A DNA stretch of 51,634 nucleotides, taken from positions 1-51,634 of the forward strand of contig CADEFX010000004.1 in assembly GCA_902826715.1 (NCBI GenBank), read 5' to 3'. The stretch comes from an uncultured Hyphomicrobiales bacterium. GTDB taxonomy: Bacteria; Pseudomonadota; Alphaproteobacteria; Rhizobiales; Hyphomicrobiaceae. The position numbers and the translations under genes are program-made. Position 1 is the first letter of the stretch. Every line of letters starts with the position of its first letter. This document shows positions 42,393-51,163 of this stretch, one piece after another. The notes beneath the pieces were generated by a model that saw nothing but the letters and a program-made list of their open reading frames with translations, was not told where the DNA came from and ran no database searches.

Positions 42393-42567
42393 AGCGCGAT
42401 CGTTTCGCACAGAAACACTTATAGCTTCCATGCGAAGCGTGAATCGCGTTCTAAGCAAACGAGATAGAGTGGGATCACGCATCAAAAGGGACACTAGAAT
42501 CAGACTTTCTGGTGTGAGTCAGGTCGAGAAATTCGCTTAGAGCAGCCTGTAGACGTGGCGAATTCTC
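42391..42567. repeat. Mosaic of three hairpins between flgH and fliL
   Basis: Unit A (42391-42452): AGAGCGCGAT pairs with ATCGCGTTCT, 9 of 10 in register, and an inner CGTTTCGCA/TGCGAAGCG arm extends it to a stem of about 19 bp with a 3-nt bulge. Unit B (42491-42515): ACACTAGAA pairs with TTCTGGTGT (one mismatch). Unit C (42526-42567): GAGAAATTCGC pairs with GCGAATTCTC with one bulged A. Such mosaic palindromes resemble the intergenic RIME/REP-like elements of rhizobia, but no second copy is visible in this window. The 207-nt gap interrupts an otherwise tightly overlapping operon. Confidence 0.6.
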
Positions 42568-42599
42568 CATCATCACACGAGCCGAATGACGGGAAATGA

Positions 42600-43112
42600 A
42601 TGGCCGACAACGAAGAACCCGCAGGCGAGGCCGGTCCACCGGTTGAGAAGGCCTCGGGCCTTCTCGGCCTCGTCGTCGCCATGCTCGTGACGACCGTCAT
42701 ATCCGGGGTCGGCGGCGGCGTCTTCGGCCTCTATGCCAATGGCAAGGGCAATACCGCCGCGGATCCCGCCAACAAGGCGCCGAAGCACGCCGTGGACGCC
42801 AAGCGCCCTTTCGCCGGCGACGTGAATCTCAAGTCTCTCGCTTCCATTGTCACCAATCTCGGCGCACCGAACGGCACCTGGGTTCGCTTGGAGGCGGCCA
42901 TCGTGGTGGGGCCGGATGCGGCCAAGGAGGAGAACATGCTGGCCGGCCGCATCAGCGAGGACATCGTCGCTTTCCTACGCACCGTGCCTCTTGCGCAGAT
43001 CGAGGGCGCGAACGGTTTTCAGAATCTGCGTGAGGATCTCAATGACCGTGCGCGGATCCGCAGCGAAGGCAAGGTGCGCGAGGTCATCATCCAGTCGTTG
43101 ATCGTCGAATGA
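42600..43112 (+). CDS. fliL: Flagellar basal body-associated protein FliL
   Basis: A 170-residue stator-associated membrane protein with one transmembrane segment (about 20-43: LLGLVVAMLVTTVISGVGGG) and a periplasmic domain ending LREDLNDRARIRSEGKVREV, then IIQSLIVE, the conserved FliL terminus. It lies downstream of the mosaic hairpins, so its expression may be separable from flgH. Its stop overlaps fliP by four bases. Confidence 0.93.
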   Translation: MADNEEPAGEAGPPVEKASGLLGLVVAMLVTTVISGVGGGVFGLYANGKGNTAADPANKAPKHAVDAKRPFAGDVNLKSLASIVTNLGAPNGTWVRLEAAIVVGPDAAKEENMLAGRISEDIVAFLRTVPLAQIEGANGFQNLREDLNDRARIRSEGKVREVIIQSLIVE

Positions 43113-43849
43113 GAAAGATCGCGGTCATACTTGGTCTGGCCCTCCTGCTTCTGCCCACCATCGCGTTTGCTCAGGTGCCCAGCCTTGAGTCGCTTATCCC
43201 ACCCGGCGACGGCACTGCGACCGGGCGCATCGTTCAACTCATCCTCGTCGTCACCGTCCTGTCGGTGGCGCCGGGCCTCCTGATGATGGTGACGTGCTTC
43301 ACGCGCTTCGTTGTCGCGCTATCGTTTTTGCGGGCCGGACTGGGCTTGCAGACGACACCGGCCAATCTGATCCTCATCAGCCTGGCTTTGTTCATGACCT
43401 TCTATGTCATGGCCCCGACTTTCGATAATGCCTGGCAGAACGGCCTCAAGCCGCTGATGGAGAACAAGATCAACGAGCAGGAGGCTTATGCGAAGACCAC
43501 CGCTCCCTTCAAGACGTTCATGCGCGCCAACGTCCGCGAGAGGGATTTGAAACTGTTCGAGGATCTCGCCAGTGAGAAGCTTGGTATTCGCGCCGAAGGC
43601 GGCGATGTCGAGATGCGCGTGCTGATCCCCGCCTTCATGATCTCGGAGCTTCGCCGCGGTTTCGAGATCGGTTTTCTCATCGTACTTCCATTCCTCGTCA
43701 TCGACATGATCGTCGCCACTCTCACCATGTCCATGGGCATGATGATGCTGCCGCCGACGGTCATATCGCTGCCGTTCAAAGTGCTGTTCTTTGTCCTGAT
43801 CGACGGATGGAATCTGCTGATCGGGGGCTTGGTCCGCTCATTTCTTTAG
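43109..43849 (+). CDS. fliP: Flagellar export gate protein FliP
   Basis: A 246-residue membrane protein with a cleavable signal (MRKIAVILGLALLLLPTIAF then A) and four later membrane spans. Family hallmarks are PGLLMMVTCFTRFVVALSFL, LRAGLGLQTTPANLILISLA and LIPAFMISELRRGFEIGFLI. It forms the FliPQR gate with FliQ and FliR of block 1. It is the last gene before flagellin; no fliO is seen in the window. Confidence 0.97.
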   Translation: MRKIAVILGLALLLLPTIAFAQVPSLESLIPPGDGTATGRIVQLILVVTVLSVAPGLLMMVTCFTRFVVALSFLRAGLGLQTTPANLILISLALFMTFYVMAPTFDNAWQNGLKPLMENKINEQEAYAKTTAPFKTFMRANVRERDLKLFEDLASEKLGIRAEGGDVEMRVLIPAFMISELRRGFEIGFLIVLPFLVIDMIVATLTMSMGMMMLPPTVISLPFKVLFFVLIDGWNLLIGGLVRSFL

Positions 43850-43922
43850 CGGCCTGGGCCCGCACCGGCGGCCCTTCGCCATACAGCAGTGTCAGCCGAT
43901 ATTTAGAACACAGCAACCGTAG

Positions 43923-43938
43923 TTAATGCCCGTTTAAC
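43923..43938 (+). promoter_or_regulatory. Perfect CtrA-type box upstream of flagellin
   Basis: The sequence TTAATGCCCGTTTAAC is exactly TTAA-N7-TTAAC, the full CtrA consensus. Flanking bases make it symmetrical (AGTTAA at 43921-43926, TTAACT at 43934-43939), so the box reads the same way on both strands. It lies about 150 nt before the flagellin ATG, leaving room for a promoter and a structured 5' leader. It is the only full TTAA-N7-TTAA I found in the intergenic regions of this window. Confidence 0.7.
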
Positions 43939-44088
43939 TCTTCTCCGCTACACGTTTCCCCATAGCAGATTGGACCCAGACGGGGTGGGGGGATCCAAAG
44001 GCATGATGCCGCTCTGCTGTGCCGGGGGAGATCCGGTATGTCCCACATTTTGTAGAACGTCACCCAGAGACACCGAGGGACATACACA

Positions 44089-45030
44089 ATGAGTAGCATC
44101 AATACGAACGTTGCCGCGATGACCGCGCTGCAGACGTTGACGCAGACAAACAAGGCGCTGACGGAAACGCAGAACCGCATTTCTACGGGCTTCCGCGTCA
44201 ACGACGCCTCCGACAACGCCGCCTACTGGTCGATCGCGACGACGATGCGTTCGGACAACAAGGCTCTCGGCGCCGTGCAGGACGCCCTGGGTCTCGGCGC
44301 TGCCACGGTCGACACGGCTTACACTGGTGTCAAGGCGGCCATCGAGGTTGTCGATGAGATCAAGTCGAAGCTGGTGACGGCCCGCGGCGAAGGCGTGGAC
44401 CGCGCCAAAATCCAGACCGAAATCACCCAGCTCCAGGATCAGCTCTCCGGTATCGCCAATTCGGCGGTGATCTCGGGTGCCGACAACTGGCTCTCGGTTA
44501 CGTCGAGCGCGAGCGGCTACAGCGACACCAAGAGCGTCGTGTCGTCTTTCACGCGATCAGGCGGCGCGGTCACGATCCAGACCATCGATATTGATACGTC
44601 TGGTATGACCTTGTATGATGCGGGCACCGCGGCTGCTGAGGTCGGCATCCTTGACGGGTTCCGCGATACGACGGGTGCCATCGGCACGACCGGTTTCAGC
44701 ATCGCCGCACTCGACATCTCTGCCCTGACCAATAGCGCCGCCGACCTGGCAACGCTGGATACCTACATCCTGGGCGCTGACTCGGCTCTCAGCGAGATGA
44801 CCGACGCGGCAACCGATCTCGGCTCCACTAAGTCGCGCATCGGCCTCCAGCAGGACTTCGTCAAGAACCTGATGTCCGCCATCGACCGCGGCGTCGGCCA
44901 GCTTGTCGATGCCGACATGAACGAGGAATCGGTGAAGCTGCAGGCCCTGCAGGTCAAGCAGCAGCTTGGCATCCAGGCGCTCAGCATCGCCAACTCGAAC
45001 GGCCAGAGCATCCTGTCTCTGTTCCGCTAA
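44089..45030 (+). CDS. flaA: Flagellin
   Basis: A 313-residue filament subunit. The N-terminal D0/D1 is MSSINTNVAAMTALQTLTQT, then TETQNRISTGFRVNDASDNA with the S-x-G-x-R-V/I-N-x-A-x-D-N-A core. The C-terminal D1/D0 is KSRIGLQQDFVKNLMSAIDR then LVDADMNEESVKLQALQVKQ, ending in SIANSNGQSILSLFR. The variable centre is short (about 140-220), as in rhizobial flagellins. GAGGGA about 8 nt before the ATG is a good ribosome site. Only one flagellin gene is present here. The long leader makes it a natural target for FlbT/FlaF control. Confidence 0.97.
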   Translation: MSSINTNVAAMTALQTLTQTNKALTETQNRISTGFRVNDASDNAAYWSIATTMRSDNKALGAVQDALGLGAATVDTAYTGVKAAIEVVDEIKSKLVTARGEGVDRAKIQTEITQLQDQLSGIANSAVISGADNWLSVTSSASGYSDTKSVVSSFTRSGGAVTIQTIDIDTSGMTLYDAGTAAAEVGILDGFRDTTGAIGTTGFSIAALDISALTNSAADLATLDTYILGADSALSEMTDAATDLGSTKSRIGLQQDFVKNLMSAIDRGVGQLVDADMNEESVKLQALQVKQQLGIQALSIANSNGQSILSLFR

Positions 45031-45057
45031 GCCCAGCGATCACAAGCCTCATGAACT

Positions 45058-45088
45058 GGCCACGCTCCCGATGGGGGCGTGGCCTTTT
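45058..45088 (+). terminator. Intrinsic terminator after flagellin
   Basis: GGCCACGCTCCC (45058-45069) pairs with GGGGGCGTGGCC (45073-45084) over 12 bp, including one T-G wobble, around a GAT loop, followed by TTTT (45085-45088). It lies 28 nt after the flagellin stop and is the clearest rho-independent terminator in the window, isolating the highly expressed flagellin transcript from fliF. Confidence 0.9.
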
Positions 45089-45161
45089 CACGTAATGCTC
45101 GCGCAAGCTTCGCCCCGCAAACTCCGCCCCGCGGACATGATGTCGTGCGGTGGGGCGGACA

Positions 45162-46814
45162 ATGAATGGCCTGGAACATCTCGAGCGGCTCTGGCGCAGC
45201 CTTGCGGCGCTTGGCGGCCGGCGTTTAGCCGCACTCGGCGTTATTGGCTTGACCGTCTTTTCTGCAGTCGGCCTCGGCAGTTACTATTTGAGCCGGCCGG
45301 AATTCGAAACACTCTACGCCGGGCTCAACGCCCAGGATGTCAGCCGCATCGGTGCGGCCCTGAAAGAGGCCGGCATTGCCTTCGACGTAAACTCGGAAGG
45401 CACCAAGGTGATGGTTCGCGCCCCGCAGACGGCGCAGGCCCGCATGCTGCTCGCCGAAAAGGGTCTGCCCAGCAGCGCCAACGCGGGCTACGAGCTGTTC
45501 GACAAGCTGGGGTCCATCGGCCTCACCTCTTTCATGCAGGAGATCACCCGGGTTCGTGCACTCGAAGGCGAGCTTGCGCGTACAATTCAGGCCATGAAGG
45601 GTGTGCGCGCAGCCCGCGTGCATGTCGTGCTGCCCGACGGCGGATCGTTCCGGCGCACGCGGCAGCCGCCTTCGGCCTCCGTCGTCATTCGTACCGACCG
45701 CCAGGACGATTTCTCCTCGGCGCAGGCGATCCGGCATCTGGTGTCGGCCGCCATTCCAGGCATGTCCATCGACCAGGTCCGTGTCCTGACGACCGACGGC
45801 ACCGTACTGGCGGCCGGCGGCGACATGGCCAATGCTGTTCCGGGAACCATGGTCGAGCTCGAAAAGACCATCGCCAAGGAGCTGCAGGACAACGTCCGCA
45901 AAACGCTGGCGCCCTATCTCGGCTTGGATAACTTCACCATCAGCGTCGCCGCGCGCCTCAACATGGACAAACGGCAGATCAACGAGACATCGTTCGATCC
46001 GGAATCGCGCGCCGAGCGATCCTTGCGCGTTGTGAAGGAAACGGGCAGCTCCCAGAATTCTGCCAATCGGCCGGCGGTTGGAGTCGAGCAGAACGTTCCA
46101 TCCGAGCAGACGGCCACAGCTGGCGGCGACCAGTCCAAGCGGACCAACGAGCGGCGTGAGGAGCTGCGCAATTACGAGCTCAGCTCGAAAACGATCTCGA
46201 CCGTGAGCGAAGGCTACAAGATCGAGAATCTCACTGTCGCGGTCGTCATCAACCGCAAGCGGCTGATGGCGTCGCTAGGTGACGCTGCAACTCCCGAAGC
46301 GGTGGATAAGCAAATCAAGGAGATCCAAGGCCTGGTGGAGTCGGCGACGGGCATCGATGCCAAGCGCGGCGACCGCGTGGCCGTGTCGGCGGTCGATTTC
46401 GTGCAAGGCGGCGCTCTTGATGAGGCTGTTGCCGGGCCGGGTATACTCGAGCAACTGCTGCAGCAGACCGGCGCCTTGGTGAAAGGCCTGACAATACTCG
46501 CGGCTACCGTGCTCCTGATCTTCTTCGGGCTCAAGCCTGCCATGCGGGCCATACTCAGTCAGGCTCCTGTGCCGGCAGTGGCGGCGGCAGGTGGGGCGCC
46601 ACAGCTTACCGCCGACGGAGGTGCAAGTGTCGAGCTTCCTGGGACCGGCGACCGGCGCAACCTGTCGCGGGAAGTCGAGCCCAACCTGATTGCCGATCTG
46701 ACAAGCAAGATGGGGCGAAGTCCGCAGAAGCGCCTCGAGCAGATGATTGACTACGACGAGGAACAGGCGGCGGCCATCCTGAAGCAGTGGATGAGCGGAG
46801 CCAAATCGGCATGA
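45162..46814 (+). CDS. fliF: Flagellar MS-ring protein FliF
   Basis: A 550-residue ring protein with an N-terminal membrane span (about 22-43) and a second near 435-455 (KGLTILAATVLLIFFGLKPA). The periplasmic ring motifs include LEGELARTIQAMKGVRAARV, VHVVLPDGGSFRRTRQPPSA and SVVIRT. The C-terminus LIADLTSKMGRSPQKRLEQM, then IDYDEEQAAAILKQWM, is the FliG-binding helix. The ATG at 45162 is preferred over an in-frame GTG four codons upstream because GGGGCGG lies just before it. No promoter is obvious in the 73 nt after the terminator. Confidence 0.97.
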   Translation: MNGLEHLERLWRSLAALGGRRLAALGVIGLTVFSAVGLGSYYLSRPEFETLYAGLNAQDVSRIGAALKEAGIAFDVNSEGTKVMVRAPQTAQARMLLAEKGLPSSANAGYELFDKLGSIGLTSFMQEITRVRALEGELARTIQAMKGVRAARVHVVLPDGGSFRRTRQPPSASVVIRTDRQDDFSSAQAIRHLVSAAIPGMSIDQVRVLTTDGTVLAAGGDMANAVPGTMVELEKTIAKELQDNVRKTLAPYLGLDNFTISVAARLNMDKRQINETSFDPESRAERSLRVVKETGSSQNSANRPAVGVEQNVPSEQTATAGGDQSKRTNERREELRNYELSSKTISTVSEGYKIENLTVAVVINRKRLMASLGDAATPEAVDKQIKEIQGLVESATGIDAKRGDRVAVSAVDFVQGGALDEAVAGPGILEQLLQQTGALVKGLTILAATVLLIFFGLKPAMRAILSQAPVPAVAAAGGAPQLTADGGASVELPGTGDRRNLSREVEPNLIADLTSKMGRSPQKRLEQMIDYDEEQAAAILKQWMSGAKSA

Positions 46815-47401
46815 CGGCAATTCCGCTGGCGCGCTTTCTCGTCGATTTCGGAACTGACGGCGTCGATGGCGCGCGCGCCGAGGCGAGCCTTATTGCGAAC
46901 GCCAATGCAAGGGTGAACGAAAGTCTCGCGCGCGGCCATGCGGAAGGCAGGGCAGCCGCCGAAGCCGAGTTCGGTGCCAAGCTCGAGGCCCAGCAACAGG
47001 ACTTTGAACGGCGGCTCGCCATGGCACGCCAAGACTGGGCGGCCACCGAGGGCGCCGCGCTGAGCTCGGCACTCGCTTGTGCAATGGGAGATCTGGAGGC
47101 GCGGCTCGCGGACACGACAGCGCGCGTTCTTCAACCATTTATCCAAACGGAAATTTGTCGGGCCGCTGTCGCCGAGCTGGTCGCGGCGATTGGGTCAATT
47201 GTAGCTCACGGCAAGGCGACACAGGTGGAAATCACGGGGCCGGAGGATCTGCTGGACGTTGTGCGTGCCCGGCTTTCAGACAAGGTCCCGGCCACGTTTA
47301 CAAGCAGCAAAACCGGCGACATTCGGGTGGCGATCGATCAGACGGTTCTCGAAACCCGTCTCGTCGCCTGGACGGCGGCCATTGAAGAGGCCGTCCGGTG
47401 A
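46811..47401 (+). CDS. fliH: FliH-like export ATPase regulator
   Basis: A 196-residue protein whose start overlaps the fliF stop by four bases. The N-terminal half is a charged coiled coil rich in A/E/R with repeated G-x-x-x pattern (ARGHAEGRAAAEAEFGAKLE), as in FliH, and the C-terminal half has EICRAAVAELVAAIGSIVAH, then QVEITGPEDLLDVVRARLSD, comparable to the V-ATPase E-like domain of FliH/SctL. FliH tethers FliI to the C-ring. Assignment is by architecture and position between fliF and motB, since direct identity in this family is low. Confidence 0.7.
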   Translation: MTAIPLARFLVDFGTDGVDGARAEASLIANANARVNESLARGHAEGRAAAEAEFGAKLEAQQQDFERRLAMARQDWAATEGAALSSALACAMGDLEARLADTTARVLQPFIQTEICRAAVAELVAAIGSIVAHGKATQVEITGPEDLLDVVRARLSDKVPATFTSSKTGDIRVAIDQTVLETRLVAWTAAIEEAVR

Positions 47402-48636
47402 GCTCAAACAAAAACGACGAGGAAACGACAGTCCAGGAACTGGTCATCATCCGCCGGCGCGGAGGTGGCGACGATCACGCGCATCATGGTGGCGTCTGGA
47501 AGATCGCATATGCGGACTTCATGACCGCCATGATGGCGTTCTTTCTCGTGATGTGGCTCATCAATGCCACCGACAAGAAAGTTCTGACGCAGGTCGCCAC
47601 CTACTTCAACCCGTTGCGGCTCACGGACAAATCACCGTCGTCACGAGGATTGCACGACGCTGATACCGGTGCGTCAGGCATCGAGAACGAACCAGGCGAT
47701 TCGCAGGTCAAGGACGGCAAATCCAAATCATCGAAGGTCGGCCCGCAGCAGAAGATCCAGGAGGACGCGCTCTTCAAGGACCCTTACGGCTCGCTGGAAA
47801 AGCTCGCCGAGCAGGCCATTGCCAACGAGCCGAAGACGAGAGAGCGGTCGACCTCCGGTGAGTCCAAGAATGCCGAGGGAACGCTGGCGGGTGGAGAAGC
47901 CTTCCGCGATCCTTTCGATCCTGAGTATCGGCAATCGGTGACGCGACCGCAGACGGAGCTCACACGGACCGAGCCGCAAGACGGGCGCGCGGCCGTCCAA
48001 ATCCAGGCCACCCCTGACGCGACCGCACGCCAGGAGAACACGGCGCCGGCAAATGCCGATAGCCAAAACGATGCCGTAAAAGCCGCGACGCTACAGAACG
48101 ACGTGGCTTTGGCCAAGCCGCCGGCAGCCGACGCCAAGCAAACGGCGCAAGGCGATGGGGTGGAGGCCGGCAAATTCGAGGCTGGCCAACTGGAGAAGGA
48201 GATCAAGCAGGCCGTCGAACAGCTTGCCGTCGGCGCCGTGCCCGGTATCGAAGTCACCGTGGCGGAAGACGGCCTTCTCATCAGTCTGACAGACAAGTTC
48301 GATTTCGGCATGTTCTCCATTGCTTCGGCGGAGCCCAGACCGGCGATGGTCGTCGTTATGGACCGGATCGCCAAGCTGCTCCAGACCCGCCCCGGCCCGA
48401 TTGTCGTGCGCGGGCACACCGACGCGCGGCCGTTCCGCTCCGCCACTTACGACAACTGGCGCCTGTCCTCGGCGCGCGCACACATGGCCTACTACATGCT
48501 GGTGCGCGGCGGTGTCGAGGAGAAGCGCTTTGCCCGCGTCGAGGGGTATGCGGATCGCTCCCTCAAGGTTCCGGGTGATCCGGAAGCGGCGCAGAACCGT
48601 CGGATTGAAATTCTTCTGCGGAGAGCAAACCCGTGA
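47398..48636 (+). CDS. motB: Flagellar motor stator protein MotB
   Basis: A 412-residue stator protein. The plug/transmembrane region WKIAYADFMTAMMAFFLVMW, then LINAT, places the proton-binding aspartate at D40. A long low-complexity linker (about 90-270) rich in Q, D, A and K follows. The C-terminal OmpA-like peptidoglycan-binding domain reads IVVRGHTDARPFRSATYDNW, then RLSSARAHMAYYML and AAQNRRIEILLRR. The linker is longer than in enterobacteria, as in rhizobial MotB that binds MotC. Start is GTG at 47398, overlapping the FliH-like stop. Confidence 0.96.
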   Translation: MSSNKNDEETTVQELVIIRRRGGGDDHAHHGGVWKIAYADFMTAMMAFFLVMWLINATDKKVLTQVATYFNPLRLTDKSPSSRGLHDADTGASGIENEPGDSQVKDGKSKSSKVGPQQKIQEDALFKDPYGSLEKLAEQAIANEPKTRERSTSGESKNAEGTLAGGEAFRDPFDPEYRQSVTRPQTELTRTEPQDGRAAVQIQATPDATARQENTAPANADSQNDAVKAATLQNDVALAKPPAADAKQTAQGDGVEAGKFEAGQLEKEIKQAVEQLAVGAVPGIEVTVAEDGLLISLTDKFDFGMFSIASAEPRPAMVVVMDRIAKLLQTRPGPIVVRGHTDARPFRSATYDNWRLSSARAHMAYYMLVRGGVEEKRFARVEGYADRSLKVPGDPEAAQNRRIEILLRRANP

Positions 48637-49814
48637 GGGGGATCGGGCGAATAACGCTGATTGCGGGATTGTGTCTCGCGGCTGTTTCTTCAGCCGCTGC
48701 CGAGCAAGCCGCCAGGCACCCCTACGAACTCGTACGGTCGCTCAACGCTATTCAGGACGAGTCGACGCGCGGCAATGCTGAGGCCCACGCACAGCAAAGA
48801 CTATTGATTTCCCGACTCGCCCAGGAGTTCCTCTCCGCGGACGCCGAGGCTTGGAAAGAACCGCGGAACGTGAAGGCCGCTGTCGTCTACGCGCTAAGCG
48901 GCGGTGAGCCGCGTGTGCTCAAATCGCTCTTCTCGCTGCGCCAGCTTCCCGGTGTGGACGAAAAGCTCCTCAATGCAGCTCTTGCCTATAGCGAGGGCCG
49001 CAACACCGATGCGCTGGAGCTGTTCAGCCAGATTGATGCGCGGACGCTTGATCCGGGCCTCGGCGCTCGCGTCGCCCTCGTGCACGCGGGGTTGGTGGTT
49101 GCCAAGGAGCCAAAATCGGCCATTCCTCTTCTCGAGCAGGCACGCCTTCTCGCCCCGGGCACCGTGGTGGAGGACGCCGCATTGCGCCGGCAGGTGTTTG
49201 TCATGGCGGGGCTCCGCGAATTCGATGCCTTTGAAATGCTGGCATCGCAATACATGCGCCGCTTTCCGAACTCGATCTACGCTGGCGCGTTTCGCGAGCA
49301 GTTGGCCAACGAAGTGACGAGCTTGCGATACGGTCCGGACGAAGAACGGCTCCCCCGGCTGGCAGCCCTTCTCGACGGCGTAGACAGTGCCAATCGGCGG
49401 CAGTGCTATGTCTTGATCCTGCAGGAAGCGGTCGTGAAAGGGCGCGTAGAACTCGCACGCCTTGCCGCGCGTCATGCCGTTCGCCTGACGGCCGGCGACA
49501 GCGCCAGTCATGTCCGCTCGCGCGTCTACGAGGCGGCAGTGTTGATCGTCACGGAAGACTACGAAAATGGTGCGACCGCGCTCAAGGACATCGACAAGAC
49601 CGTGCTTGATGCACGCGATGCCGAGCTGCTGGAGGCCGCGTTTGCCGTTGCGGATGAGGTAAGGCGGCCCGTGGTGCCCGACGCCGGCGCTTCACCGACC
49701 GAGGATTTGGCTCCCGGCGCGAAAGGCGATCCGCCACCCAAGTTGAAATCCGTGGAGCTCGCGCAAAAAGCCATGGCACGCGTCGATGATCTTCTGGCTG
49801 GGGTCCGTCAATGA
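48633..49814 (+). CDS. motC: Periplasmic motor protein MotC
   Basis: A 393-residue periplasmic protein. The signal peptide is IGRITLIAGLCLAAVSSAAA. The mature N-terminus has RHPYELVRSLNAIQDESTRG, then NAEAHAQQRLLISRLAQEFL, the MotC family block. The rest is helical with repeat-like TPR-type segments. MotC in rhizobia binds the periplasmic part of MotB and is required for rotation; its folding factor MotE is encoded at 40951. GTG start overlaps the motB stop (GTGA), and its stop overlaps fliK. Confidence 0.92.
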   Translation: MRGIGRITLIAGLCLAAVSSAAAEQAARHPYELVRSLNAIQDESTRGNAEAHAQQRLLISRLAQEFLSADAEAWKEPRNVKAAVVYALSGGEPRVLKSLFSLRQLPGVDEKLLNAALAYSEGRNTDALELFSQIDARTLDPGLGARVALVHAGLVVAKEPKSAIPLLEQARLLAPGTVVEDAALRRQVFVMAGLREFDAFEMLASQYMRRFPNSIYAGAFREQLANEVTSLRYGPDEERLPRLAALLDGVDSANRRQCYVLILQEAVVKGRVELARLAARHAVRLTAGDSASHVRSRVYEAAVLIVTEDYENGATALKDIDKTVLDARDAELLEAAFAVADEVRRPVVPDAGASPTEDLAPGAKGDPPPKLKSVELAQKAMARVDDLLAGVRQ

Positions 49815-51163
49815 CGACATCAGGTGTCAATCCGGGGGGCGGCCCGCTCAATGCCCTTGCGGCGCTTGGCCAGCAACCGTCTCGCGATGGGTCCGGCAAG
49901 CATGCGTGTCTGGATTTTGCCGGCCTCTTGTCGCGGCTATCGGTGGCGGCTGATTCCGGAAGCAGCGCTAAAACCGATCCGGTTCAGCCGTTGGTTGCTG
50001 GCGCGGCCGTCGACACACTAACGGCGCAACGCAACGTTTCAGCCGGCCTCCCTGCCGCGCAGCGCAGCCTTGACGGGGAAGTCGAGCTTATCATGCAAGC
50101 TGAAGCCGAAGGCTCAATCGCGGTCGCCGATGATGCGACCGTCGGTGAAGAAGGCTCCAACGAAGACGATCTTTTGCAAGCCTTGCACGTGGAGACCGAG
50201 ACCGCTCCTGCAACCGGCCGCGATACGAGCCGTGACGGCAGCGCAACCGCTGCCCTAATGGTACAGGCACAGGGGCAGCCCGAGGAGATACAAGCGCTGC
50301 TGTCATCCGTCATGCGGAGCGCGGCGTCCGGCACTGTTGGCAACCTCCCTCTGACAACGGCCAAGACATCGGCGCAAGCCGCAGCGCCGGCCCAAGGTGC
50401 ACGCGCCAAAACCGTCGGTGAGGCCACAGGTGCCGCCGCTCAGGGCACCATCGATGCGCAATTGCCTGTCGACACCGACTGTCAGGGCCCGATTCAGGTC
50501 AGCCTGGATCGTCTCGCCGACACGATGATGCCCCATGACAAGGACCAAGGCACGCCGTCCGCGCCTGCGGCTGACCTGAAGCTGGCTGTGTTGCAAACCG
50601 AGACGCACCACGCTCCGATTTTGCACGGCGGTCCGATGGCACAGATTGCCGAAGGCATCCGCTCCGACCTTGCCGCCGGCGGCGATACCGCACTGACATG
50701 GTCGCCGTCCGCCTCCGCGGCCGCCAAACCTCATGCCGATGCGCCGGTCAAAGTGCTTCTCATCCAACTTCAACCGGCCGATCTTGGCACCGTCACGATC
50801 AGGATGTCGTTGAAAGAGGACGCGCTGGTACTGCATATCGAGGCATCCCAGCAGGACACGGCGCAACGCTTGCAGCAGGATCAAGACTCGCTGTCAAAGG
50901 TCCTGCGATCGGCCGGCTATCTCATCGATGGTGTCGCCATTCGCGCCGCGGATCCCGACCGGTCTTTGGTGTTGCCGAGCCAGACCTCGGCCTCGCTGTC
51001 GCAATCCTCGCACCAGCAAACGGCCGGCGGCGCGCCGTCTGAGGGCGGTGCTTCCCAGGGCCGCGGACACCATGAGCAGGCAGCGCGTGGACAGGCGAGG
51101 CAGGACGCGACCGCGGAGCCCGGCGGCTCCCGGCCGTCCTCATCTGGCGGGCTATTCGTATGA
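49811..51163 (+). CDS. fliK: Flagellar hook-length control protein FliK (former MotD)
   Basis: A 450-residue export-switch ruler. The N-terminal 280 residues are low-complexity, Q/A/S/T-rich and probably disordered. The C-terminal Flg_hook domain is LLIQLQPADLGTVTIRMSLK, then DALVLHIEASQQDTAQRLQQ and LSKVLRSAGYLIDGVAIRAA, containing the P-x-x-L-G-x-V motif that FlhB recognises. A Q/G/R-rich tail follows. In Sinorhizobium the equivalent gene after motC was first called motD. The stop overlaps the lysozyme start by four bases. Confidence 0.9.
   Translation: MTTSGVNPGGGPLNALAALGQQPSRDGSGKHACLDFAGLLSRLSVAADSGSSAKTDPVQPLVAGAAVDTLTAQRNVSAGLPAAQRSLDGEVELIMQAEAEGSIAVADDATVGEEGSNEDDLLQALHVETETAPATGRDTSRDGSATAALMVQAQGQPEEIQALLSSVMRSAASGTVGNLPLTTAKTSAQAAAPAQGARAKTVGEATGAAAQGTIDAQLPVDTDCQGPIQVSLDRLADTMMPHDKDQGTPSAPAADLKLAVLQTETHHAPILHGGPMAQIAEGIRSDLAAGGDTALTWSPSASAAAKPHADAPVKVLLIQLQPADLGTVTIRMSLKEDALVLHIEASQQDTAQRLQQDQDSLSKVLRSAGYLIDGVAIRAADPDRSLVLPSQTSASLSQSSHQQTAGGAPSEGGASQGRGHHEQAARGQARQDATAEPGGSRPSSSGGLFV

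Noticed and set aside
43895..43902. GCCGATAT upstream of flagellin as a sigma-28 -10 element
   Set aside because: No TAAA-like -35 is found about 15 nt upstream, and no fliA gene is in the window; rhizobial flagellins are generally not sigma-28 dependent.
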